DNA from: Bacillota bacterium
GTDB lineage: Bacteria > Bacillota > SHA-98 > Ch115
Direction: 5' to 3'
DNA length: 64,000 nucleotides
Assembly (NCBI GenBank): GCA_013178415.1
Contig: JABLXA010000006.1
Span: forward strand, 103,325 to 167,324
Below are positions 1 to 8,976 of the stretch, piece by piece. The position numbers were made by a program, and so were the translations under genes. The notes below the pieces were generated by a model that was given only the letters and a program-made list of their open reading frames with translations, was not told the origin of the DNA and searched no databases. Each line of letters begins with the position of its first letter. Within the stretch, counting starts at the first letter, position 1.

Positions 1-28
1 GGAGTTTAGGCCTAACCTCATCGATCAT
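1..28 (-). CDS. Start of a probable toxin gene, cut by the window edge
   Basis: A minus-strand ATG overlaps the antitoxin stop codon as ATGA and reads MIDEVRPKL before the window ends. Phd-type antitoxin genes are usually followed by the toxin gene with just such an overlap, so this is inferred to be the toxin start. Only nine codons are visible, so the toxin family cannot be named. Confidence 0.35.
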
Positions 29-312
29 TGTCGTCTCTTATTCCTTACGGCCTTGATCTCGGCCTCTATCTCCTCATCAGTTATATTCGTAATCCCATTT
101 TGGATGGCCTCTTCCTGTAGCATTTCAAGAGCAATGGCGGCTCTCTGTCTGCGCAGCGCCCCAATTGTGGCCTCCAGGGATCCTTCATCGACATGGCTTA
201 GGATAGCCGCCGGCCTTCCGTTAAGAGTTATGATAATATCCTTTTCTTCCTTCAAGGTCCTCCAGACAAATCCAGGTCTGATACGGAAATCCCGAGCAGC
301 CAAGAATCGCAT
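25..312 (-). CDS. Phd/YefM-type antitoxin
   Basis: A 95-residue protein of the size and pattern of type II antitoxins. The N-terminal half (about residues 5-45) has the RDFR...W..LKEEKDIIITLNGRPAAILSHVDE pattern of the Phd/YefM DNA-binding fold, in which a beta strand reads 'ITLNGRPAAIL'. The C-terminal half is charged and helical, as expected for the toxin-wrapping tail. Known role of the family: it neutralises a partner toxin and represses its own operon. The start is ATG at 312, with a GGGGTGGG stretch just before it and a TATAAT-like box at 324-329, which would give a very short leader. The partner would lie off the left edge. An isolated Phd-like regulator is possible. Confidence 0.6.
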   Translation of the reverse strand: MRFLAARDFRIRPGFVWRTLKEEKDIIITLNGRPAAILSHVDEGSLEATIGALRRQRAAIALEMLQEEAIQNGITNITDEEIEAEIKAVRNKRRQ

Positions 313-655
313 GATCCCACCCCATTATACATCATGTAGGGTTAATAGCTACTAATTTATCCTACAAATATCATAACAATCTTTCGCCAGGTCATCAATA
401 AGGATGCAGCCACTGGCCGCGGCAACCCCCCGTGTTGGCTGATATGCCCCTGGCCAGCCTGGCGTTGGCAGATGTTCAGGGCCTCTCCCTGAGGCAAAAT
501 CTTGCCAGCCTCGTAAGTAAGACTGCGGCTGAGGTGTTTACAGAGGAACCATGTTCGATTAGAATATGAGCGTGTCATAGGTCACCGCGAAGCAAGGGGG
601 ATAGAGGCGCATTCCTCCTTCCTATAGGCCGGAAGGTGCTCTGCGCCGGATATTT
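313..655. other. Divergent intergenic region without a convincing gene
   Basis: About 340 bases separate the antitoxin from the MFS gene. A TATAAT-like -10 box for the antitoxin lies at 324-329 on the minus strand, with no good -35 partner. A short inverted repeat, CCTTCC/GGAAGG, lies around 619-635 in front of the MFS gene. A 73-codon minus-strand ORF (357-578) has no ribosome binding site and a composition unlike the genes here, so I do not call it. Confidence 0.4.
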
Positions 656-1894
656 GTGATAAATAGAATGGACGCTAATGTATCCACGACCCGTCCATTG
701 AGAAAGGTCTCGATCCTCAGATCTTATTATTTCCTCTATTTTTTGGCAATGGGGGCTTTTTCCTTTATCCAGCTTCACTTTAGATCGCTTGGATTATCGG
801 GCGTTCAGATTGGAACCCTGGGCGCTCTCATGCCTCTGATAGGTCTGATCTCGCAACCAATTTGGGGAGCGGTGAGTGATATCAAACGCTCACCTAACCT
901 GGTTCTAAGAATGACGCTTCTGATGACAGCCATCATGGCGAGCCTTGCTAGTTTCGCACATTCCTACTACTGGCTCATACCGACCATGGCCGCGCTCGCT
1001 CTATTCCAGAATGCAAACGTACCCCTGGCGGATTCAATTACGTTAAGTGTTCTTCCGAAATCAGTCACCTATGGTTCCATAAGGTTATGGGGTTCGTTAG
1101 GGTATGCTGTTGGGGTCATGCTGGTAGGCCAAATTCTGAACTGGATGGGAGTAAGGTTTGCATTCCCAATCTATGCATTATTCCTCTTCGCCACTTTTTT
1201 GACCGGCCTCCTCATGCCGCAAGCCACAAGGGAAAGATCTCCTAACCTGCGGTCTGGGGTAAAAAAACTTCTGGTAAATCCCAAGATATCGAGTTTTCTC
1301 ATCTTCTATTTTGTCTTATCGATGACCCTAGCCATGAATATGACATTCTTCGGCATTCATCTTTCTGAGCTCGGGGCAAGCCCTGGGGTCATAGGGGTAG
1401 CGCTTGTCCTGGCCACAGTCTTCGAGGTCCCGGTTCTCTTTTACTCTGGCCAACTCATACGGCGAATGGGCATGAGAAGTTTCCTATGCGCCTCTGGCGG
1501 TTTATATATTCTGAGATGGGCCTTCCTTTCCATAATACATAATCCATTACTGATCCTGGCAACGCAGCTGCTCCATGGCTTCACTTTCATTTCAACGTAT
1601 GTTGCAGGAGTCAGCATCATGGATGAAGAATCTCCTTTAGAGCTGAAAAGTACAGCTCAGGCGCTAATGGGATCATTATCATTCGCTGGAGGGTCATCCG
1701 CCGGCACCCTTGTAGGTGGACTCTTATACGACTCTGTCGGCGCATTTGGCATGTACCGTGTCTGCACATTGCTAGCGATTGGCGTGACATTGAGTTTTTA
1801 CCTGTTTTCAAGGAACCATGCATGCTGGCAGACTGATAGGTCTGCCGAACGATCAGCTCTTTGCACTAGCCAGATTTCCTCGATAAAAGGGTAG
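656..1894 (+). CDS. MFS transporter (sugar/nucleoside permease-like)
   Basis: A 412-residue integral membrane protein with about 12 hydrophobic segments in two six-helix halves. The first loop has the MFS signature 'GAVSDIKRSP' near residue 80. The family (MFS_1-like / LacY-type) uses a proton or cation gradient to move small solutes across the inner membrane. The substrate cannot be read from the sequence. Its neighbour is an N-acetylglucosamine-type kinase, so an amino sugar or related monosaccharide is a reasonable inference. The start is uncertain: GTG 656 and ATG 668 are in frame and neither has a clear Shine-Dalgarno sequence. It leads a plus-strand group with the kinase and a Gfo/Idh dehydrogenase. 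Confidence 0.85.
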   Translation: MINRMDANVSTTRPLRKVSILRSYYFLYFLAMGAFSFIQLHFRSLGLSGVQIGTLGALMPLIGLISQPIWGAVSDIKRSPNLVLRMTLLMTAIMASLASFAHSYYWLIPTMAALALFQNANVPLADSITLSVLPKSVTYGSIRLWGSLGYAVGVMLVGQILNWMGVRFAFPIYALFLFATFLTGLLMPQATRERSPNLRSGVKKLLVNPKISSFLIFYFVLSMTLAMNMTFFGIHLSELGASPGVIGVALVLATVFEVPVLFYSGQLIRRMGMRSFLCASGGLYILRWAFLSIIHNPLLILATQLLHGFTFISTYVAGVSIMDEESPLELKSTAQALMGSLSFAGGSSAGTLVGGLLYDSVGAFGMYRVCTLLAIGVTLSFYLFSRNHACWQTDRSAERSALCTSQISSIKG

Positions 1895-1988
1895 CATAGG
1901 GGAGATCAGTGGTCCAATGGCAAAAGAATGGCCATGGACCATTGACTGCAGGTCATTCTCAAAACGGGAATGAAGGAGCTGTTTTCAT

Positions 1989-2990
1989 ATGAGCTTCGTG
2001 CTTGGCGTTGATGGCGGAGGGACCAAGACATATGCGGTTGTCGCAGATGAAAATGGTACTATATTAAGCCTTGGCAAGGGAGGGCCGTCAAACCACCAGA
2101 GCATCGGAGTAGAAAAGGCAACAGAGGAAATCGCGAAGGCAATTCAAGAAGCTCTTGACGGTGCCAGGCTGAGAAGTGATGATATTGCTGTCGGTTTTCT
2201 GGCCCTGGCTGGCGCAGACTTCCCGGAGGACTACGAGATCCTCACTCAGGGACTGCAGCGGTTTAGTATTGCTCAGAAAATCATCCTGAAAAACGATACC
2301 ATAGGCGCGTTTTTGGCGGGCACTAAGCTGGGCTATGGGGCTGTTGTCATATGCGGCACCGGCACCAACGCCGCAGGGGTCTACCGCGACGGGAGGACGT
2401 TCCAGCTGGGCGGAATCGGGTATATGTCAGGAGACTGGGGAGGGGCTGTCTCTATCGTCCCGGAGATGATTCGCCTCGCGTTCAAGTCGTGGGATGGCAG
2501 GTATGGACCAAGTATGATCCCTGAACGGATTCTCAAAAGCCTCGGCCTGTCAACGATGGACGAATTCATGATGCAGCTATATCACGATTCTATAGACCGA
2601 CATAAACTCCTCAGCCTATGCCCCATTGTTTTTGAGGCCGCATATGAGGGGGATCCTATAGGCATAGAAATAGTTGAACGTCAGGGGGAAGAGGTGGGGC
2701 TCACCGCAGTGGCTATCTTGAGGCGGCTCGGCCTCGACCGCGAAGAAGCCGATGTAGTGCTCAATGGCAGCATTTTCAACGCCATAGGGCCTCTGCTGAT
2801 AGATACTATTACTCATGTAGTTCATCGCAAGGCCCCTCTGGCGAAAATACGGCGTGCAGAATTCCACCCTGTAATTGGCTCCATATTCGGCGCCTTACGG
2901 GCTATCGGCATATCTGTGTCGGATTCTATCCGTCAGAAGGTGCGCGAGACAATGCCCGAAGTGCTGATAATGCCTGAAATAAGACCTTGA
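1989..2990 (+). CDS. BadF/BadG-family sugar kinase (N-acetylglucosamine kinase-like)
   Basis: A 333-residue ASKHA-fold kinase. The phosphate-1 loop 'GVDGGGTKT' is at residues 6-14, and 'ICGTGTNAAG' near 120 is the phosphate-2 loop. A 'YMSGDWGG' turn follows, as in N-acetylglucosamine/glucosamine kinases. Known activity in the family: ATP-dependent phosphorylation of GlcNAc or GlcN in the cytoplasm; the BcrA/D-type activators are much less like this architecture. ATG 1989 follows AAGGAG at about 1971. Standing between a permease and a Gfo/Idh dehydrogenase, it probably phosphorylates the sugar brought in by the MFS protein or released by the GH20 hexosaminidases encoded elsewhere in the window. 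Confidence 0.85.
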   Translation: MSFVLGVDGGGTKTYAVVADENGTILSLGKGGPSNHQSIGVEKATEEIAKAIQEALDGARLRSDDIAVGFLALAGADFPEDYEILTQGLQRFSIAQKIILKNDTIGAFLAGTKLGYGAVVICGTGTNAAGVYRDGRTFQLGGIGYMSGDWGGAVSIVPEMIRLAFKSWDGRYGPSMIPERILKSLGLSTMDEFMMQLYHDSIDRHKLLSLCPIVFEAAYEGDPIGIEIVERQGEEVGLTAVAILRRLGLDREEADVVLNGSIFNAIGPLLIDTITHVVHRKAPLAKIRRAEFHPVIGSIFGALRAIGISVSDSIRQKVRETMPEVLIMPEIRP

Positions 2991-3126
2991 TAATCGCTTT
3001 TGTATTTGTGAAGACCATGTCATCGAAGGGAGGGAAGGCGCCTTTTCTATTTGCAGCAAGTATGGCAAGCGGTTCATGAGGGCTATGTCATACGCCAAAT
3101 AAAGAATTGTGAGGTGCAATGTGATC

Positions 3127-4161
3127 ATGAGAAGAGTGAAATTTGGGCTCATAGGAGCAGGGTTGTGGGGAGAGGCGCATGCGTATGTCTACTCATCACA
3201 TCACCAGAGCGAGCTGGTCGCCGTATGTGACCTAAGAGAGGAACGGGCGAAAGAGATAGCAAAGAAATATGGGGCATCGCATGTCTATACTGATTATAAC
3301 CAAATGCTGCATGAAGCTGACATCGAGGCTGTAGGGGTGGTAACCCCGGATTTTGCCCACCGTGCACCGGTGGTTGCAGCTCTTGAGGCCGGGAAGCATG
3401 TGCTTGTGGAGAAGCCTCTGGCGACCAGTATTGAAGATGCTGATGCTATGGTCCGAGCATCTCAAAAGACCGGTGCGCGCCTAATGGTTGATTTCCATAA
3501 CCGTTGGAGTCCCCCCTTTGCTCACCTCAAAGAAACAGTAGAGCAAGGCGGGCTAGGCAAACTGGTCTCAGCGTATTTTCGATTGAATGACAAGATTTCT
3601 GTAGCAACCAATATGCTATCTTGGGCCAGCCGATCCTCGATCCTGTGGTTCCTCGGCAGCCACACAATAGACACCATCCAATGGCTATTTTCCGATGATA
3701 TCAAGAGGGTATATTCTGTTTCGCGCCGGGGAGTCTTGGACAAATTGGGCGTAAATGTACCTGATATCTATCAATCTATTCTAGAATTCAACAAAGGCTA
3801 TATCGCCACTATTGAAAATAACTGGATAGTCCCCAACGGCCAGCCTTGCGTCAATGATATAAAATTCAATCTCCTGGGAGACGCAGGCATGGTTAACATG
3901 GATCTCAGCAACAACCAACTCTACGAGCGCATCCTGCCAACGACCAACGACAATCCAGACATACTAGTGTCAAATTGGGTCCACGGACGAGGCAAAGGCT
4001 TTGCATACGAAAGCATAAGGCATTTCGTAGAATGCATCGCAGAGGATAAACCATTCCTGGTCAGCGTCTCAGATGCCTATCGCGTCACGGAAGTGATACT
4101 TGCACTTATGGAATCGGCCGAAAAGGGTCTACCTGTAGAATTAGGGCCGAGGAGAGTCTGA
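3127..4161 (+). CDS. Gfo/Idh/MocA family oxidoreductase
   Basis: A 344-residue NAD(P)-dependent sugar dehydrogenase. The N-terminal Rossmann fold starts with 'FGLIGAGLWGEAH' and continues to the family motif 'VEKPL' near residue 95. The C-terminal half is the GFO/IDH/MocA alpha-beta domain. Members oxidise a sugar hydroxyl to a ketone, or act as NAD-dependent glycosidases through such an intermediate. The substrate is unknown. The likely start is ATG 3127 (or GTG 3121) behind GAGGTG at 3111; the longer GTG 3109 form has no ribosome binding site. It ends the left plus-strand group and its 3' end overlaps the broken GH20-like gene by 56 bases. Confidence 0.85.
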   Translation: MRRVKFGLIGAGLWGEAHAYVYSSHHQSELVAVCDLREERAKEIAKKYGASHVYTDYNQMLHEADIEAVGVVTPDFAHRAPVVAALEAGKHVLVEKPLATSIEDADAMVRASQKTGARLMVDFHNRWSPPFAHLKETVEQGGLGKLVSAYFRLNDKISVATNMLSWASRSSILWFLGSHTIDTIQWLFSDDIKRVYSVSRRGVLDKLGVNVPDIYQSILEFNKGYIATIENNWIVPNGQPCVNDIKFNLLGDAGMVNMDLSNNQLYERILPTTNDNPDILVSNWVHGRGKGFAYESIRHFVECIAEDKPFLVSVSDAYRVTEVILALMESAEKGLPVELGPRRV

Positions 4162-4807
4162 GGGAGACCGGCAGGCCGCGTACGCCCGCCGGAAGGGCTG
4201 ACGCTCGCCTCGCAGCGGTCGTGCAGCGGGCGGTCCCCGTGCGCGCCTGCGCTCCCAAGCGGCGCACATCATCATTAAAGCGCCTGACTGCCCTGACCCA
4301 TTCGTTATTGAGCCGGAGGACCACATATTCCAGCCCGAGGCCGGTATGGTGCCCTAAGGTCTCCTCATCCATTCCGATATGGAAGAAGCGGGGGCGGTCG
4401 AAGAGTTCGAACGCCTCAGTAATAAGCTCCGAGCACACCTGGTGGTAGCGCTCAGTCCCTATCATTCGCTCATATTGTCCGAGCCAAATGTCATGAACTG
4501 TGGAGAAATTCAATTTAGGGATCGGCTCAACCCCATTATCGCGCGCAAACTTCAAGAGTTCTCTCAGGCTTTCCCGTTTAAGGGGATTCTCCACGGTAAT
4601 CTCTGGGTGGCTTTCCCATTCGATCCCATCGCCCAGGTCAAGGATTATCATGTTGAACCCCGCCCGAGCCGCACGCTTGACGAGCCTCTTATATACCTCA
4701 GGGTCAAAGCGCAGCCTGGTACTATACCCGTAGTGAACGTCAGTCCTTGGCTTATCGCACCAGAAATTATAGCCGATATGTCCTAAGAGAGCACGCACTT
4801 CAAACAT
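4106..4807 (-). pseudogene. Truncated GH20-like TIM-barrel hydrolase
   Basis: The first about 186 residues read as the front of a family-20-like barrel, including 'FFHIGMDEET' at 142-150, which matches the GH20 H-x-G-x-D-E acid/base motif. After 'NDDVRRLGA' the reading changes to an arginine/alanine-rich tail from a GC-rich patch and then runs into the antisense of the neighbouring Gfo/Idh gene. Intact relatives should continue for 150 residues or more, so the 3' half is missing. The start ATG 4807 has an excellent AAGGAGGAATT ribosome binding site. There is no signal peptide. The expression signals remain but the product would lack half the barrel. Confidence 0.7.
4162..4262. other. GC-rich patch at the end of the broken GH20-like gene
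   Basis: About 100 bases rich in GCG/CGC words lie between the Gfo/Idh stop and the last recognisable GH20-like codons. The composition is clearly higher in G+C than both neighbours, and no frame gives a recognisable protein. It marks the point where the GH20-like gene was cut. It could be a fragment brought in during the rearrangement or an assembly junction. Confidence 0.45.
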
Positions 4808-4902
4808 ATAAATTCCTCCTTGCCCTATATGATTTGGTAAATTCATTTGAAGCCCGCAAAGAAAGCCGAAAGTACCCAGCGCAAATACAGGCAGGAACCC
4901 GC

Positions 4903-5883
4903 TCAGAGATCTTCAGGTATCTTTACAGCCTTTCCTTCTACCGCAGACTGATAGGCACAGAGCACCCCGAGGGCCGACATTGCCCCATCCCTGGCATTAC
5001 ACCGGGGCTCACGCCCCTCCCTGATGGCTCTTACGAGGTCTACGATCTCGGGTTCAAATGGGTGGCCCGGAGGGGTCTGAATAGGTATGTTCATCCAACC
5101 CTCGATCCCATCGCAGGCGAGCCGCCCACGACAAAAGCTTGCTTTCGTTCCATAGACACCAAGGTTATAATACTCGGGCATGGCCAAGGGGGAACCATAA
5201 AGGGCTCCAACCTTACCTGTACACCCCGATTTGAATCTGAAGATGCTCACTATGCTCGTGTCCGCCTTCATCTCGGGATAGGTTTTGTGATTTGAATAGG
5301 ATGTGACCTCAACGGCTTCCCCGGCATACCAGCGCAAGAGATCAAATGGATGGACCCCTCCGCCCACTATAGGGATTTCCTCATCAAGTTTCCACCTCTC
5401 CATGAATCTCTGATAGCGAAGATCATGGTAATAATCGGCTTCAAGATAGGCTATCTCCCCGAGGATCCCGTTGTCTACGAGCCGCTTTACTGCCTCAAAC
5501 ATCGGGTTGAACCGCAGAATTTGCCCAACCGCCACCTTCTTCTTTGACCTGTCAGCGGCCTTTACCATCAGCTTCAGGTCCTCTATTGAGTTTGCCATGG
5601 GCTTCTCTAAAAGTATGTGCTTGTCAGCCTCAAGCGCCTTGATGAAGGGTTCGCGGTGAAGGTGGTCTGGCGTATGGATGGAGATAATATCGATATCATC
5701 CCTCTCCAGGATGGCATAGTCATAATAGGCCTTCACCCCGAACTCCCTTTGCGCCGCCTCGGCCCTTTGCTCATCGCGGTCGCAGACAGCCACAAGCTCC
5801 GTATCGGGAAGGGAGGCATATGCCCTGCAAAAGGCGAGGCCATTATGCCCGAGGCCTATAACCCCGACTCGCAGCTTACGCAT
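4903..5883 (-). CDS. Gfo/Idh/MocA family oxidoreductase
   Basis: A 326-residue protein with an N-terminal Rossmann fold, 'VGVIGLGHNGLAF', and the family motif 'LEKPM' near residue 93. The C-terminal domain has the 'GGGVHPFDLLRWY' segment, whose His and Asp lie at the substrate pocket in this family. It is a cytoplasmic NAD(P)-dependent sugar oxidoreductase of unknown substrate. The start ATG 5883 lies behind GGGGTGAGG inside the end of the upstream UroD-like gene and overlaps it by 8 bases. Translational coupling with the UroD-like protein is therefore likely, and the two probably act in one pathway. Confidence 0.85.
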   Translation of the reverse strand: MRKLRVGVIGLGHNGLAFCRAYASLPDTELVAVCDRDEQRAEAAQREFGVKAYYDYAILERDDIDIISIHTPDHLHREPFIKALEADKHILLEKPMANSIEDLKLMVKAADRSKKKVAVGQILRFNPMFEAVKRLVDNGILGEIAYLEADYYHDLRYQRFMERWKLDEEIPIVGGGVHPFDLLRWYAGEAVEVTSYSNHKTYPEMKADTSIVSIFRFKSGCTGKVGALYGSPLAMPEYYNLGVYGTKASFCRGRLACDGIEGWMNIPIQTPPGHPFEPEIVDLVRAIREGREPRCNARDGAMSALGVLCAYQSAVEGKAVKIPEDL

Positions 5884-6910
5884 TGCCCTCACCCCATCCT
5901 TTAATTGTTTCTACCATTGCCAGGATGTTTTCCTCTGGCGTAGCTCGCGGGACCATCTCGCCCGTATTAAAGAGAAGGCCCCCTCCTCTTGCAACCTCGA
6001 GGATACGTTGCGTCTCGGCCCGAACCTCCTCAGGCCTACCTCGCTCAAGGATGTTTATCGGGTCCAGGTTTCCGATAAGACAGATCTTAGATCCTACAGC
6101 CTCCTTAGCCTTCACGATGTCGAGCCCGGGGCCTACGCTCAAGGCGCTAGGGGAGACCTCCGCCATTAGCTTCAGCCCCTCTATACTTTCTTCGCTTGCA
6201 TGGTAGAATACGAAAGCACCCTCTCGCTTATATGCCTCCGTGACAGCCTGTGCCGGCTCTAAGGCAAACTCAGCATAATGCCTGGGGGATATCAAATGGG
6301 TGGAAGCATTGCAGTCGCCAAACCAGATCGCATCTGCACCCGCTTCAATCTGCGCCTTCCCCCATTCAGTCTGGAGTTCCATGAAGAATTGGCAGGTATC
6401 TTTGAGAAGGGATGGATCGGAGAAAATGAGGCCCATCGTCTCTTCGATCCCGTAAAGGAGCGTTACGGAGGAAAATGGCGCCGCAGTCCTTCCCACCACG
6501 CAAACTGTATCCCTAAACTCCTCCTTAAGGCGCCGTATAGCCTCAAGAAGCACCGGCATGCGACCATCCCGTTCTGGGTCAGGAAGCCTTAACCCCCGAA
6601 GCGTCTCCCTGGTAGCCGGCAGGTAACCAACCGTTGCGGGAAGTATGTTGCCCTCCCCTTTCACCCCTACACCGAGAGGTTCGAACTCAATGCAATCATC
6701 TACCTGAAGCCATGCCCAATCGTAATCGAACCTCCTGATCACCTCCTTCTGAACCGTAGCCATAACGTCAGGATCGGAATTATACCTCGAATAGACTTCA
6801 CCGCAAACACGGACATCAAACTCCTCGCTGCACGCAAATACAGGCATACGCCTCGGCTTGCCAAGACGGACGCACCGCTCGATGTCCTCAAGTACTCCCC
6901 GGTAAGGCAT
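5876..6910 (-). CDS. Uroporphyrinogen decarboxylase (UroD/MtaA)-family protein
   Basis: A 344-residue TIM-barrel protein of the UroD superfamily: 'RMPVFACSEEFDVRVCG' near the start, a 'GADAIWFGDCNAS' strand near 190, and 'ICLIGNLDPINILERG' near 280. Corrinoid methyltransferases of the MtaA/CmuA branch bind zinc through His-x-Cys. Here the equivalent place reads H237-A-S, so that ligand pair is absent. True heme-pathway UroD is unlikely because no heme genes are nearby and the N-terminal arginine motif is missing. The function is unknown. The neighbours are a Gfo/Idh gene (8-base overlap) and a CUT1 transporter upstream. ATG 6910 follows AAGGAG. Confidence 0.75.
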   Translation of the reverse strand: MPYRGVLEDIERCVRLGKPRRMPVFACSEEFDVRVCGEVYSRYNSDPDVMATVQKEVIRRFDYDWAWLQVDDCIEFEPLGVGVKGEGNILPATVGYLPATRETLRGLRLPDPERDGRMPVLLEAIRRLKEEFRDTVCVVGRTAAPFSSVTLLYGIEETMGLIFSDPSLLKDTCQFFMELQTEWGKAQIEAGADAIWFGDCNASTHLISPRHYAEFALEPAQAVTEAYKREGAFVFYHASEESIEGLKLMAEVSPSALSVGPGLDIVKAKEAVGSKICLIGNLDPINILERGRPEEVRAETQRILEVARGGGLLFNTGEMVPRATPEENILAMVETIKGWGEGNA

Positions 6911-7080
6911 AGAGCAATCATCTCCTTACTCTAGATTAACTTTGGTTTACGGGTCTAGGCTAGAAGGCCCCTCTAGGTCACAGACAGCAGACATGAGGTA
7001 CCCGTGAAAAGTGGCACTGTGAACATCCGAAGTCGTCTCTGATGCATTAAAGCGGTAAATCCTATATCCAGAAGAGAACT

Positions 7081-7926
7081 TCACTCCTTCAGACCAGTAA
7101 GGGTTATCGCCTGTATGAATGTCCGCTGAGTGAAGAAGAATACGATAATCATAGGCATCACCATCACGGTGGCCGCGGCCATCATAGCTGCCCACTCAGC
7201 GCCATGTTGGGTACGAAATGCATAAAGACCTATGGCCAGGGTATATTTCTGAGCATCGTTAAGGAAGATCAAGGGCCCCAGGAAATCCTGCCATTGCCCG
7301 ACGAAGGTAAATAACGATATAGTGGCGAGTATCGGCTTGGACAAGGGGAGTATTATCCGTGAATAGATACCAAGTTCGGAGCAACCGTCGATCTTGGCTG
7401 CATCAGATAGCTCTCGAGGTATCGTCAAAAAAAACTGGCGCACGAGAAATATATAGAATGGACTCCCGAAAAAATAGGGTACCGTAAGAGGCTTGAAAGT
7501 ATTGATCCACCCAAGATTTCGAAATACTATAAATATCGGAATTAGGGTTACATGGTATGGGAGCATCAATGTACTTAACATCACAATGAAGAAAAAGTCG
7601 CGTCCCGGCCAGGAGATCCTGGAAAAACTATATGCCACAAGGGGGCAAGACAAAATTGTCCCGAGAACTGCAAATGCGCATATTATGAGGGTGTTCGCAA
7701 AGTAGAGGGCGAATGGGACGTAGCTGAAGGCCATAGCGTAATTTGACCATATGAGGCGCTTCGGGATCCAAACCGGAACCCTCGTGAAGATCTCTGCATC
7801 AGATTTTAGAGAAGTGCTCAACATCCAAACAAACGGGAGTAGAAAGAGTATTCCTAACGAAAAGAGGGCGATGTGTGCCAGTAAATGAGTTATAAAACGA
7901 TGCCTTCTTCTTGTCCTAGCCTGCAT
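7081..7926 (-). CDS. CUT1 sugar ABC transporter permease, MalG-like
   Basis: A 281-residue permease with six hydrophobic segments. The EAA loop, 'SDAAKIDGCSELGIYSRIILP', lies near residue 190 and contacts the ATPase. The C-terminus ends 'FIQAITLTGLKE', typical of MalG/LacG-type inner-membrane proteins that carry oligosaccharides. The start is taken at ATG 7926, behind GGGAGG; the longer frame back to 7983 would overlap the upstream permease gene. It forms one transport unit with the MalF-like permease and the binding protein just upstream. No ATPase gene is in the window, so a shared MsmK/MalK-type ATPase elsewhere is inferred. Confidence 0.9.
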   Translation of the reverse strand: MQARTRRRHRFITHLLAHIALFSLGILFLLPFVWMLSTSLKSDAEIFTRVPVWIPKRLIWSNYAMAFSYVPFALYFANTLIICAFAVLGTILSCPLVAYSFSRISWPGRDFFFIVMLSTLMLPYHVTLIPIFIVFRNLGWINTFKPLTVPYFFGSPFYIFLVRQFFLTIPRELSDAAKIDGCSELGIYSRIILPLSKPILATISLFTFVGQWQDFLGPLIFLNDAQKYTLAIGLYAFRTQHGAEWAAMMAAATVMVMPMIIVFFFTQRTFIQAITLTGLKE

Positions 7927-7966
7927 TACCCGGCTACCTCCCCTCCCAATAACGAATTCGGTCCCC

Positions 7967-8854
7967 TCAACGCCCCGCGGCATAGTAAACCCAGCCGGAA
8001 GATGTCCTGAAAACCAGGCTGCTTGCCGCCAGGATTATCAAGAACAATATCCATGCCATGGCCGACGCGTAGCCCATCTTAAAGTATACAAATGCATTAT
8101 TGTAAAGATACAAGCAGTAAAACAGTGTTGAATTCACAGGACCTCCCTGGGTCATAACGTAGGCCTGGGTGAAATATTGAAAGGAACCTATGAGGCCCAT
8201 TACAAGGTTGAAGAAGATCGTCGGCGTCAACATTGGCAATGTAATATAAAATGTCTTTTGACTACTGGTAGCACCGTCCAATTCAGCCGCCTCGTAGAGT
8301 TGCACCGGGATATCCTGAAGGCCAGCAAGATATATAATCACCGCACTGCCTGCGCCCCATCCACTCATCAGAATCAAGGCGGGTTTGGCCCAGACTGGAT
8401 CAGCCAACCATCCTGGCCCGGGAAGGCCTAGCTTTCGCAATAGGAAATTGACGAGTCCATATTGCGGGTTCAGAATCCAAAGCCAGAGTACAGAAGATGC
8501 CACGGCTGGAACCAAAGTCGGCAAATAATATATGGTCCTGTATACTTCCATGCCTTTTACCCTGAGATTCAGCAGCAATGCCAGGGCAAGCCCCACTATT
8601 ATATGAATGGGCACGGCAAATACGGTATAGAAAAGGGTATTACTTAATGCCTTCCAAAAAAGGGTATCCCTTTTGAAAAGCTCAATGTAGTTCCGGAATC
8701 CCACAAACGAAGGCAAATTCAAAGCGTCGTATTCAGTGAAACCGTAATAAAGGGAAGCCGCTATTGGATATGCCACGAAGGCAAAAAAGCCTATAAACCA
8801 GGGCATGGCAAATAAAATCCCGTTCACTGTATTCCGGACTGTTATCCGCCTCAT
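7967..8854 (-). CDS. CUT1 sugar ABC transporter permease, MalF/UgpA-like
   Basis: A 295-residue protein with six membrane segments. The EAA motif 'YEAAELDGATSSQKTFYI' is near residue 190, and the N-terminal 'AMPWFIGFFAFVAYPI' helix is typical of the MalF/UgpA branch. ATG 8854 follows GGAAGGAGAG; the nine-residue longer frame starting at 8881 lacks such a site. It pairs with the MalG-like subunit, whose gene starts 41 bases further on, and with the binding protein upstream to import an oligosaccharide. Confidence 0.9.
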   Translation of the reverse strand: MRRITVRNTVNGILFAMPWFIGFFAFVAYPIAASLYYGFTEYDALNLPSFVGFRNYIELFKRDTLFWKALSNTLFYTVFAVPIHIIVGLALALLLNLRVKGMEVYRTIYYLPTLVPAVASSVLWLWILNPQYGLVNFLLRKLGLPGPGWLADPVWAKPALILMSGWGAGSAVIIYLAGLQDIPVQLYEAAELDGATSSQKTFYITLPMLTPTIFFNLVMGLIGSFQYFTQAYVMTQGGPVNSTLFYCLYLYNNAFVYFKMGYASAMAWILFLIILAASSLVFRTSSGWVYYAAGR

Positions 8855-8976
8855 TAGATAGCTCTCCTTCCAGCGGGCCACCGGAATTCGGTAGATTCAT
8901 ACCTCCCGATGGCCCCTTTTTGCTACTCAGCCAACCACTACCTTCCTCTGTTTCTAGCTCCACCTATCCTGGATTC

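Noticed and set aside
357..578. 73-codon minus-strand ORF upstream of the antitoxin gene
   Set aside because: No ribosome binding site, no recognisable motif, and it occupies the divergent promoter region.
4221..5295. Several plus-strand ORFs over the broken GH20-like gene and the Gfo/Idh gene
   Set aside because: They are complementary to recognisable minus-strand coding sequence and have no family motifs.
6947..7195. Minus-strand frame after the MalG-like gene reading 'SGYRIYRFNASETTSDVHS'
   Set aside because: It begins inside the permease gene in another frame and resembles no family; it may be a remnant but cannot be supported.
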